From Heligmosomoides polygyrus polygyrus (lineage: Eukaryota; Nematoda; Chromadorea; Rhabditida; Heligmosomidae), in NCBI GenBank assembly GCA_947396885.1, contig OX377202.1, positions 61,592,034 through 61,656,033 on the forward strand: a DNA stretch of 64,000 nucleotides, written 5' to 3'. Both the position numbers and the translations under genes were made by a program. A model generated the notes under the pieces. It did not search any database, had not been told where the DNA came from, and worked only from the letters and a program-made list of their open reading frames with translations. Positions 12,419 to 25,100 of the stretch are shown here, piece by piece. Numbering within the stretch: position 1 is the stretch's first letter; every line of letters begins with the position of its first letter.

Positions 12419-12929
12419 CTCTGCGGCCGTGCTTCGAACGCTATCCGAATCACCGCCTAGTGAGCCTGAAGCCGTACCATAGCGAGTGGAGGATGAGGAC
12501 CGAGGAGCACTGCCTGCAGTTCTGCAGCGACACACGGGTAAGATCGGCTTGCCCCTGAAGGGCATCATCGCAACCTACCCGTCGGTACCTTGCTGTTTTA
12601 GTCCCGTTGCCGATCAGTTGTCTACGATTCTGTGCAGCACATCTGCCACTTCTTCCTCGACGACGGCTACGACTTCACGATAACCGCAGCAAAGATGATC
12701 TACTTGCGGGTCAGCAGCAGGGAATGCCTAGGTTAGCTTTTCAACACGCCCTCCGAGCTCCCCGGCCATCAACTTCGTAAACTCCGTTTCAGATCGAATT
12801 TCTTCGTCGTCCAGCGGGGCTAACAGTGTGGATTGGGGCTCGCGTGAAGTGGTCACAGCACCTGCAACGCCCACACTTCCGCCGGCTCATTTCACCATCC
12901 CTTCTGCGCCAACTTTTTCACAAGAAGAA
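12419..12929 (+). CDS. PAN gene exons 1-3: first PAN/Apple domain and start of linker
   Basis: Exon 1 (12419-12537) encodes a PAN start, with CFERYPNHRLVSL followed by EEHCLQFC. Exon 2 (12602-12731) continues CRSVVYDSVQHICHFF and ends near YLRVSSRECL. This is the usual C..CxxxC..C..C spacing of the fold. Exon 3 (12793-12929) opens the linker with SSSSSG, then a Pro/Ala/Thr stretch such as TAPATPTLPPAH, and ends QEE before GTGAGC. Introns of 64 and 61 bp are typical of nematodes. Acceptors read GTTTCAG, GTTTTAG and GTTTCAG. The exon 2 donor (GTTAGC) is weak, but it is the only one that keeps phase into exon 3. Confidence 0.8.
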
Positions 12930-15900
12930 GTGAGCCACGTCATGTTTTATTTCGTGGAAAGGAGTCACTTAGAGTCCGTTGAGGATGATACTCTTCCTCA
13001 ATCTATATAAATTCTCGCATCTTGCAAACTTCTTCCTCCATCCGGCATGTGACAGTGTCTTACACCTGGATTTTGCATTGCATCCTGATGTAAGAATGTA
13101 ATGTCGGCGAAATTTCCTCCATACGATTGGCGAATTTGCCGCTAAGTACGTCATCTCTAGGGCCATCAGCGCTCTACCTAGGTGGTAGGTCAAACTCGGG
13201 CAACCTGAACCCTAGCGATATCGGTGACTCTTTGCGTTTCTTGGAATGAGGGCTTGGAGTCCATCGCCTCATCATTTCAAGCAGTATTATGACCAGAGGG
13301 CGCGTGTAACGCAGTAGAAGGAGGCGCGACTGTCGCGTGCACCCGATATCAGGTTCCTGGTTCGGATTTCCCGCCCAGGCCAACCAAGCCTTCCATCCCT
13401 CCGGGGTCGGTGAATTGGTACCAGACTTGTCTGGGAAGGATAAAGCGCGGACTTGTTCATCGGCTGGCCACCGCAAGTCATTGTATGGCCAAATACGCAT
13501 TCATGTCGCCTCCACGACATCCCGTAGAAGTAGAATGCGCTGGCGCATCCCAGGGATTGAGTAGCGCCGTCCTTTATCCTTTATTATCCTTTATTATGAC
13601 CAGAAGAATATCATGGTGAACTGAAATCATTCGCCGAGCACACATCACTTAGAAAACGGTGCTTCCTTGATATCCCTTTGCTCTTGTTCTGTTTCTGCAG
13701 AAACGGGGACAAAAGTAAGCATGACTTTGCCGGCTTTCTTGTTAGATACTTATTCGACCTTCACTGGCAGCAGGGCACACAGCATTGTTTCCGCTCGTTG
13801 CGATGTCTCGCCATTACGTTAACTCTTCGAAGTATTTTCTTTGCACACTCAAGCGCTTTCAGCAAATGGAAGTAGCGGAAGCCTCCAACGAAGAGACAAT
13901 GACGGCTACCACTGATGCAGCAAGCGATACAACCACGTATTCAGCCTCGACTGAAGAGTTGGAGATAGGTATGGGTTTTTAAGGTGTGGATGGATGTCTG
14001 GCGTAAAATATAAACAAAAACAACACTAATAAGGCAGCACATATGCGTGCTAACCACAAATCGTTGGTATTACGTAATGTCAGCAAATGGTTCACAAGAT
14101 TTAACATTTGGCACAACTTCTACAGGCTTGAGCATACAAGCTCGTCAGCTCTTCGCACCTAACACGTAGCTAACCTATGCCCTTGAGAATCCGATAAGTT
14201 AGAGAGTATGGCCTGATTCGTGATCTAGCAATCCAGAGCCGAATAACCTAGCCTCTCCTCTTACAGAACCTGCCAGAACGCCATCGAGAAAATCTAGTTG
14301 TTCGATAGCTAGCATTTTAGCTAGAATTTTGCAAAACGTAATTAAATCCGTAAATTTCCCCTAGTGTTCATTGTTGAAAGAGTTGAATAAAAAGCCCGTC
14401 GATTAAACTGTAATCTCTCGAAAAACTCTCAGTATAAACCTCCTAGTAAAGCTATTTTATATACATGTTGGAAGGTCAATATCCTTCCTTTTTCTTATAT
14501 GAGTTTCGAACAAAGGCAATTTATTTACAAACAATAGCATGTGTTTCCCTGGAGAATATTGCTCACCCAAAGCAAGCGTAAAATATTCCAAAAGAAGCGA
14601 TTCGAAGCTTCAAACTACTTCCACATGCGGCCGGGGTCGTTTGATGTGCAAAGCTTTTCGTTTGCCGGCATTTCCTATGTGTAGGTGCAAAGCTATAATG
14701 TGAATACTCCTTTACAAAAAAAAAGATTACTAGCAGCTATGATCAGATCTTCATGTCGTAGCGATCCTATTAGCTTGGAACTAAGTCCCGCGTTTTTAAA
14801 CAGTTTTATTCCAAAATTCACTGAATTCCTTTTGCTAAATATTGTATACCATTCGAAAGAAGATGATGCTATCAGAAAGTATGCATCGCTTTTTCCATTT
14901 TGAATTTTGTCAATTTTGAGGTCAATAAAATGTATGGTTAAAAAAATAAAGATACCTTTGCCCACAGCTCCTTCTCTTTGCCTATGTTTGAGATTTTTGC
15001 ACAATGTTATACTCCATTCGGAGGGCGATGTTTTGTTCTGCAAGAGTATGTGTTGGGTTTATAGTACTGCTGTTCCACAAGGTTCTTAGGTGGAACATTA
15101 TTGGCCTGACGTTGCTACCGTCTCGTCGTCTTCAGAGGCCTAGAAACGGTTCGAGGCTTTATCTCTGCAGCCTACCCGACCAAGCGCCTCACCCACGCTA
15201 GCGCTTCCGACCTAATGCCGAAAACACGATGCGAAAACCCCAAAGGTGAAGACGAACTCACACGATGCTCCACCGTCTAATTGTAGTGATTGCGCAACCA
15301 CTCTTCGTCAGTGAGACCAGTAGCGAATGAGTCATACTACCCGATTGTCATACATTAGTAGTATTGAGGGCAGCTGGTCATTCTCATTGTCAGAGCTCGT
15401 AGTACGGTGCAAACAGGGCGAGATCGCTTGTTATGGGCAAACACTCATTCCGGTTGTTTAATCTTGGATTTCTGGAAGAAACCCAGAACGGTTCGAGCGC
15501 TTTCTAGAGGAAATCTCTGCACGAAGATCGTGCATCTAACATCAAAATCGTCGCCGTGGTGCCGTTCGACCCTATGCTTGCCGAGTGGAGTTGGTATGTT
15601 ACGTCTTTTACCAGCTAGATGTTCTTTGGTGCGAATATATAGAGGTCTCCCGGTTTCCCCTATATATGCGCTATTACAAGTCCCGCTCTCGCTCTGATAA
15701 ATCACCCCGCTTTTTGCGCAGTCTCCAACTTCAGAATGGAGGCAAATAACACAATCATCTGACAGGCACTGTTGCGTAGCAGTTGGATACGGTGACGTGG
15801 AATTTTCCACATTGTACGCAAACTGACGCGTACATACGTGTAATGCAAGTTGCAGCGAGAGGGGCCTAGGTCAAACCGGTAAAAACTCGTTCAAATGTGG

Positions 15901-18900
15901 GCTGGCCCTCTCATAGTAGCATTGCGCCCCCAAACGAATTCCCGACATAACGAACACAATTAATAGGCAACAACATGTAAAAATAAGTAAGCTACGCCAA
16001 CCTAGCTTCCTAGATACTTAGTTTCCGAGTTGCTAGTAGAGAGGGTAATCCTAAAAAGGACCATTCTCGGTGAAAATCTAGTCAGCGGGATCCATTTATT
16101 AGATCTGTACCGAAAATAAATCAAATCATTTTCATGCATCTAAAAGCAATAAAACAATAACATCAGTAAAATAAAAGAAAATAGGCCACGATATCATCAA
16201 TCGACTTTTGGACACAGGCAAGACAATGTACATACTTGACGTCCTAATCATTTGCAAACGTCCTCGCCTAGCTCACAAATGTTATAAAATATCTTCATGA
16301 TTTCTGCGCCATTTATTCTGATTTCGTTAGTGTAGTTGTTTTTAAGGGATGATAAGTTCTATTTACTTCGATAGTGAGCACATACAGTACAGTGTGACCA
16401 GCACTGGTGAGATTAACATGTAAAACTGATCTCGCCCTGATTAACCTCAGTGCGCCCTGATTAACCTTCATTCATTCCCAAATCGGCGTAAATAGGTTCG
16501 GGGAGGGGGGTTCACAATGTAGTAGAGGTCTACATAACGTTTTGTGTTGTACGAAGCTAAGAGCGCTGCTGTGCTCTACATTTATGGTGAAATGGGCAAG
16601 GCCATTTCTGATGCAATTGAACATGCACGTGGCTTCCTACCAAGGCTAATATGCATTGAGTCCACGGATACCCCCCCCCCCCCCTCCCCGAGCCTATTTG
16701 CGTCCTCAAATCCGCCGCGGATCCGTGGTACGACCTTCGTCGGTCGAAGTTGAGCGGGAAAATAGCTTTCCATGGTACTCGTCAGCTCTCAAATGTCACT
16801 GGTGAGTTAGAATTTACGCGTAAAGACGTGTGAAAGACGTGTATTACACCAATGCAGAATAACTGTCGTTATGGCGCTTTCGTGCAATAACGTGTGAGAC
16901 ACGTCGAGCATGAATGAGGACAGCTCCCCAGAGTGAACTTGGTGTCTAAAGGGCTTATCCGCAACGGTAGTGTGAAAGCCGCTTAATAACGAACTCCCCA
17001 CTCTTATTACTAACCGATATGTGTATAGTGCCATTTGATCTTAAAGGGTTGGACACACTCCTGCTGCTTGACACAGCTCAAATGATGAAGAATAGGGCAG
17101 AGGCGCAGAGTACGTGTCTCTGCGTCAGGGGCGGCGGCGCGCTTATGGCACACTTCGCTTCAGCGTTGACGCTCAGCGTCAGCGCTGCAAGCGTCAGGCC
17201 TACTCGGACATTCGGGTTCGACGAGCCGAACCAAATAGCAACACGAGCCACGCGGTCGGGTGGCTCGAGTTGCTATTGGGGGGAACCGCTGTCGCTATCC
17301 GGGAGAAGCCGGTAAACTGAGGGGCGGCTCCTGTTGCTATCCTGTTGCAAGTAGCAGTTGCGTTCGGTTGCTATTGTGTTGTCGTTGGGTTGCTAGACGG
17401 TTGCAGGATAATCGTTCCTTCGGTCCGCTAACCGTGCCTTCGTGTTCCCGATAATTGAGCAGCCATATATCCAGCTCGTACGTAATACGTGCCTATTTAT
17501 GTGTACACATATAAATACATAAACACATATAAATTTATGCATATACACATGTGTATGCATGCATATATATATGTAAATACGTGTATGTATACATGTGTAC
17601 ATATGCATGTATTCACATTGTATACACGCATATATACAGATGTATATACATTATATACGTGTAAATATACAAATATATAAAAATATGCATGTGTATATGC
17701 ATGTATACACACGTGTATACATGTATACATACATATATGTGTATACAGTTTTTTGAGGCACCCTGTATACATCTCTTATATTTATATAATGTTTATGTGT
17801 ATATATATATATATATTAGGTTGGAAAAAAGTCTTTTCATTTTTTTCAAAGATTTATTACTTCACACCTACAAAGTCAAATCAATTGAAATAATCTCCAT
17901 TTTGTTCCACTACACTCTTCCAAAGACTGGGTAATTTTCTAATTCCTCTCGCATAGAAGACTGCAGTTCTGGAGTCGAACCATTGCTGAATCCAATTTTT
18001 GAGGTCGTCATCCGTTTCAAAATATTTCTCTCCAATTTCTTGCTTGAGAGCACGGAAAAGATGGTAGCCGGTAGGAGCGAGGTCAGGGCTATACGGTGGA
18101 TGTGGCATTACCTCCCAGCCCAGCTCCTTTATTGTTTCTCTTGTGAGTCTTGCAACATGTGGCTTTGCATTGTCATGCAGGATCATCACCTTTGACTTCT
18201 CCGGCCTCTTTTCTTGGAGAGCTGCGGCGACTTTGTGGAGTTGGCCACTGTATGTGGCAGCAGTAAGTGTCTCTCCACTTCTGAAAGTTTCCCAGTAAAT
18301 CACTCCTCTGATGTCCCACCAAACACTCAAGAGAATCTTCCTTTCGTGAACATTGGGCTTGAGATCAGGCTCAGGATTCTCTCCTTTTTGTACCCATTGT
18401 CTTTTTCTTCGGAAGTTGGCATGCAGAACCCAGGACTCATCGCCTGTCAAAATCCGTGGCAGAAACGATTTTCTTTCGTATCTGGACAGAAGAGAAGCAG
18501 CGATAGAGAGCCGTTGACCTTTCTGAGTGTCTGACAGGGCATGTGGAATCCAAGCTCCAAATTTCCATGCAAAGCCAAGATTCTTCAGATGGATTCCCAC
18601 TATCCTATGAGACACTTCGAGCTTCTCTGCCAGCTGACGTGTCGTCTGCCTACTATCGGTACGAAGAAGACGGAGTAGTTCAGTGTCGTCCAATTCAGTT
18701 GGCCTTCCTGACCTTGCTTTGTCCTCGAGTGAATAATCTCCCTTTGAAAACTTTCCGAACCATTCATAACAGGTGCGATAAGTAATAGATCCCAAGCCAT
18801 ATACATCGTTAATTTGGTCGGCTGTCTGACGTGCTGTAGATCCTTTAATGAATTCATGAACGATGACGTGTCGAAAATGGCCATGAGATAGATCTGACAT

Positions 18901-19145
18901 TGAGTCCGGAAGATTGGATGGATAACGAAATACAAGAATTGTCTTGACCTATGTTCGCGTGCGAACGTAGACAAGTGTGATAGGATTACGAAATCAGCAA
19001 TCAATATTGGCTAGCGCGTTTACAAGGAGCGCGGGAAAAAAAATTTCGAAGTGTGAAGGGACTTTTTCCAACCTAATATACACATGTATATATATACATG
19101 TGTATTATATATATATATAGAAAAAAGAAGTAATTTCGTAAGTAA

Positions 19146-19191
<46 letters not shown>

Positions 19192-22100
19192 AAAAGAAGT
19201 AATTTCGTAAGAAATTAAAAAAAATTTGCAGCATTGGTGTGTTCTCCACCGCAATGAACTGAGGTATGCCATTACTGATGTAATTGGACGTGCAAGTGCT
19301 TTCCTATCAAAGCGAATATTCACTGAGTACATGATGACCCCCCCCCCCCCACAGACCCTATTTGTGCCAAATTCTCTAACACTTCAAAAACCAATGCAAT
19401 CATTACTTGATGAGGACTGTCCCACACACGTCCCACACACTTGCTGTAGACCGTGCCCCCGAATTCTTCGACACGTTCATCACAGTTACATTCCTTATTT
19501 CACGGCTGAAATCACGCGAGCATGCCTCTTAAAAGCTTCATTAAAAACTTAAACTTCATACGAAATAAATAGAAATGTCTGTTGTATAGACTAGACGGTG
19601 GCGGCAGCATTGATAGCGCCAAGACCGCTTCGATAAGCTTCGCGAGCGCGAGAGTATGCACAGACGCATGCGCAGGGCGCGAGAACGCAGAGACCCTGGC
19701 CGATGGCGCGCTCACCACCGAGACGAAGACAGCGCGACAGCGCGAGAGACGACGGCGCGCGACCCAGTCAAAGCGCAGACAGCGAGAGTGCGCAGATACG
19801 GGGCGCGGAACGCATCAAGCGCGCTACTCACTGCGCCCGAATAGAAACAGTGTGTTATAACCTCCAACAGGATAGCAATACACTGTTACTGTTGCAACAG
19901 AACAGCAACCGCAGTTTCTGTTGGCAACTGCAGTTGCCATTCTGTTGAAGGGTGAGTGGCTGGGAGGAGACTGTTCGGCTCGTCGAACCCGAATGTCCGA
20001 GTAGGGCATACCATCGCTCTTCGCTAGCGAAGGCAATGGACAACTAACACAATTGGGGAAGGGAACGTATCAAACGTTATGGAGGGGCAGACGCGTGTAG
20101 CAGTTGTCCGACCCATGCTAGCGAGGCCTCGCTAGCGGGGTGTCATACCTTCGAGCGATACGGCATCGCTACCGATGCGTCCGCGTCGCTGAGCTGAGCA
20201 GAGCGTCGGCCAGCATCGGTAGCGATGCTGCCCCATCAATCTCCCCGTTTTCATTATTTTTTAATTTCCTCGCGGCGCAAATAGGGTCCGGGGATCACCA
20301 TGTAGCACAGTCCTATTCGCCTTTTGAAACCGGAATTTATTTGCAGCAATGGTGTGTTTTGGCCCTCCCAGTCCGGACCCAATTTTCGTCTTCCTCGCTT
20401 GTTTTTCTGGCTTATTGGTTTCACTCGTTTGCTCTTCGATTCACCTTAGTTGTGATGCTTAATTTTAGAGCATCAACGCAGCACGTAGCCGGCCAGACGG
20501 ACGCTGGCCGGCTACGGGCTGCGTCGATAGGTCTGAAAATAATGCATTCAGTAACAGATAATTATTCCAAATTATACGTAAGCGAGAACAATGACAACCA
20601 CTTCAATACCAGTAAAAAGTAAGAGCATTAAAAGACGAGAAAATAGTGCTCTAATCAGCTGAGATTTGAAGCGCAGACGACGCAGCTGCACACAACGCTA
20701 TTAACTGAGCGCCTATTCGCCAGCTTCACGCTAGCGAAGAGACTTCGCTCATCGCTCTGTTCGTCGCCTTCGCTCGTGGTGAGCGAAGGTATGACATAGG
20801 CCTCAGCTTCAATGAGCTGAGCTGAGCTCAGTGAGCTTGGTCATTCCGTGAACCAGCCAACCGGTCAGCTGAGCGATGGTTGGCAGTGGTCCAATGCCGA
20901 CACCAGAGAGAGAAAGAACGACCCTGGTATCGGCATTGGACCACTTCCAACCATCGCTCAGCTGACCGGTTGGCTGGTTTGGTTGAGAAAAGGGCTTTCC
21001 TATCTTACTTAGCTTATCTCTTGCTCAGGAGCGATAGCGTCAGCTTCACGGAATGACGAGCTCATTCCGTGAAGCTGACGCTGGGCGCCTACGCAAAGCG
21101 AAGTGTGCCATAAGCGCGCCGCCGCCCCTGAGAGACACGTACTCTGCGTCTCTGCCCTATTCTTCATCATTGGAGCTGCATCAAGCAAGAGGAGTGTGCC
21201 CAGCCCTTAACTCGAGCGGCATTCACACTGCTGTTGCAGCAACCCCGATTCAGCAACACCGCCCTCGGTTGCGTAACAGTTGCGCGGTCCCAGCAACAAG
21301 GAATGACCGTCATTATTCCTTGTTGCTGATGCCCATCTATGGAGGCAAATCACAGGTCTTATCTCATTATCTTATCTCACCGTAATGCGGCTGCAACAAG
21401 CATCGAACTCCAGCCCTTTCTCGTTGCTCGTTGCTGCAACAGCAGCAACGGCACTGTGAAAGCCGCTTCAAACATTAGACAGGGAGATAACATAACATTC
21501 ATCTGCAAGACAGATCTATTTATCAACGTTCCGTTGAGGGGGAATTTTCATCGCAATGCAGACGACTTAAACACATCTGGATGGAAGTTTATAAGTCTGC
21601 CGGTCTCGATGAAAAATTCCTATGCGGACTCAAAATGGACAATCCAACTTGTCCGGGTTTTTACAGTCTCATCAAAACCCACAAACTGACTCCTAACGAA
21701 CTGCAGTCTGTGTCAGCGGACACCTGCAAAATACGACCTATCATCAGCTGCGTTGGTGGGTCAGCCGACCGAATTTCGTTGTTCTTGAATTGTAGCGTGA
21801 GCCAACTATTGCCCACGGTCCCTTCGCACCTGACCAACACAAGGAGGTTCCTTGAATTACTGCACGGTTTATGTTTAGATGCAAACTGTGTAGTTTAGTC
21901 ACTTGATGTCACTTCACTAATGTCCTAAACGACCAGGCCCTTCAAGCATTATCTGAAATGCTTGATAGACATGGTAGCAACATCGAAACATTTGGACTTA
22001 TCGTTAGTAAAGGGAGCAGCATGGCTCTAATCAGGGAATGTCTTCGCTGTAACATCTTTAAATGGTCAGGATCTTACTTTTCACAAATGAGAGGACTAGC

Positions 22101-25100
22101 CATGGACAGCGAATAACACCAGTTCTTGCGATATGCTTCATGAGTAGAATTGATCAACCGGTCCTGAAAAGGTTGCCTTTAGCGTACTGTAGATATATCG
22201 GCGATTCATTGCAACATCGATTAGTCCGAAATGGATGAGTGTTTTTTGACAGTGAATGAACAATCGCAGTACATTAACTCACGCGAGTGGTACCGAAAAA
22301 CGGTTGGCTTCCCTATCTAAACATCCAGGTAACAATGTCTAATGGCATGACATGCGTAATGTGGTATCGAAAGCAAAGCTCCAAGAACATCTTACTTCAT
22401 GCCTCGTCTGCACACCCACCTTCAGTTAAGCGCGCTATTATTAAAAACATGTTCAGAACAGCGGCTGATGTGAGTAGCGAAGAAGTAGAACGACAGGAGT
22501 CCTTGCAGTTATCTTCGGAAATTGCAGTTGACAACGGCTACTCGATACCACTTCAACGCACCGAAAGAAGAGCAGAGTACCGATATGTGACACGTCGCCA
22601 AAGCATGGTTCCTTTATGTCCCCCCTTTATCTCTGACGCATTTGCTGCTTCAGTTCGAAGATGTATTTTCCGTGCACGTCTGGAACATGATGTTGTTACA
22701 GTCAACATTCCTGGCCACAACATTAGAAAACAGTCGTTACGTATTAGACTCTACCCAAAACAGTGCCTGTCAAATGATTGTGTTATTTGCCTCCATTCTG
22801 AAGTTGAAGACTGCGCAAAAAGCGGGGTGATTTATCAGATCGAGTGCGGGAGTTGTAATAGCACATATATAAGGAAAACCAGGAGACCTCTAAACATATA
22901 TTCGCATTAAAGAACATCTAGCTGGCAAAAGGCGTAACATATCAACTCCACTCGGCAGGCATAGGGTCGAACGGCACCACGGCGACGATTTTGGTGTTAG
23001 ATGCACGATCTTGGCGCATGAGGCAGAGATTTCCTCTAGAAAGCATTCGAAGCGTTCTGGATTTCTTTCAGAAATCCAGGATGGGACAACCGGAATGAGT
23101 GTTCGCCCATAGCAGATGATCTCGCCCCGAGTGCACCGTACTGCGCGCTCTGAGAATGACGAAGAGTGATGTCCTGCCCTCAATACTACAAATGTATGAC
23201 GATCGGGTAGAATGATTCATTCGCTATTTGCAGAGATAAAGCCTCGAACTGTTTTTAGGCCTCTGAAGGCAACGAGGCGGTCGAGTCGTCAGGCCAATAA
23301 AGTTCCACCTAAGAACCTCGTGGCACAGCAGTACTATAAACATTGTTAACACCAATACCGAGGTTCCCAAATAAGAGGACATGGAGTTTATTTGTTGGGT
23401 TCTTCTTTCTGATTTTCGATAATGTTCTAGTCTTTAAAGTGGGGTGTCTAGAAGATATCATTTTTTACCAACAGCTCCCACTCTTTGGCTAAACTTTTTT
23501 GGACAGTGTTATATGTCCTTCGAAAGAAAATATCTTGATCTATCAAAATTTATGTTGCATTTATTTGCGCACGATGATTTTTGTTAACCTTTGCTTAGTG
23601 CTAGAAAAGAGAAAGACGACCTTTACCAATTTTTTCGCACAGCGCCGCATGTCATTTGAAAGAAAATGCTTCGTTCTGTCAGAATATATTTTTTGTTCTT
23701 TAGTTTTCAGGTAGAATTTTGCTTATTTTTAAGTGACCACATTCTGATTTTAAAAAATTAACCAAAGAGTAGGAGCTGCTGGTAAAAATAATGTATGTCA
23801 ACTGACCGCTCCACTTCTGGGCTACGAAAATTCTTTAAAATCAAAAGAATAAAAACCCAACACATATTCTTGTAGAAAGAATCATCGCTTTCCGAATGGA
23901 TTATGAGATTGTGCAAAAAATCTCATACATAAACAGAGAGAAGGAGCAGCTACGGGCGAATGTCGCTTTTCTTTTTTTACCATTCACTTTATTGACCTAA
24001 AAATGATGAAAATCAAGACGGAAGACAAGCTAAACATACTTTCTGATTGAGCAAATTATTCCTTCTTGAATATTATATAACAAGGAGCAAAAGGCTTTCA
24101 GCAAAATTTAGAAAAAATTGTTGAGAAAACGGTGGGGACTTACAATAGTCTCCAACCTAATATTTTCGAGCGTCTCCATATTAGAAAAAACTCAACTAAG
24201 AGTGTTGCAGAAAATTGAAGATGAAAGCGCCTTTTACTTTCTACGCCCCTTGCGCACGTTTTGTCATTCACATCAACATCCGTGTTTTCAAGTAGATCAC
24301 AAGCTTACAGTGGATTTTAAGAACTGTCTTCCGCTACCGATGAGCAGGACGGTATTGACCTGGAAGAAATTAGCGGTCAGAATGAAGTACTACGAGATGT
24401 GAATGGCATTGAGAACATGGAAAAGAGGTGAGCATCTTTCTCGTGGGGGCAGATCGGCGAAACGGCGAAACGGGATTTCCAGGTGGCAGTCTTCGATGGA
24501 GCAGTTGGTGAAGAACACGGAAGATTATGCCTTCAAGGGGGCTAGGATTCGCACGGTGAGAAACTGCTTCCATACCAGAGATCTGCGGAAATTCCGTGTC
24601 CGAATTCCGGCTTCCGGCCATTTTAGGCTCTTCCGTTCCGTGTTCCGCCTGATTTTTGGTCGGAAGGCGGAAACGGAAATGGGCACTGTTCCACACTGTT
24701 TTCTATTGAACACAATCAGCTTATCAATTAAAAAAGTTTTCCTTCATATAATTGTGAGAGAAATACTGTTTGACAACTCTAGTATTATTATTCTTGAAAT
24801 TGATTAGGCAACCAAAAAGTGCACTCAAAAATGGGAACGGCTGGGTGCAGGGCAAAATTAATGTGCCACAAAGGCTATGTATGCATTGTATGCTAAGAAA
24901 ATGCACTCAACATTTGAATGATCACAAAATTCTTCATCTATTAGTTACAAATAACTACAAAAATTTTGTAAGCATATAGCGCAGTATCATAAAGCAGAGG
25001 GTTCAGTGAAGGTTGTGGCACTTGTCTGCTCCAAGATTACATCAGTATTCCTGATCAAAGGTGCAAATTTCAATTTTCAATTCGTTAGGTGTGGTATTCA

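Noticed and set aside
17497..17772. Open frames on both strands rich in Tyr, Thr, Cys and His.
   Set aside because: They are translations of the TATACA microsatellite.
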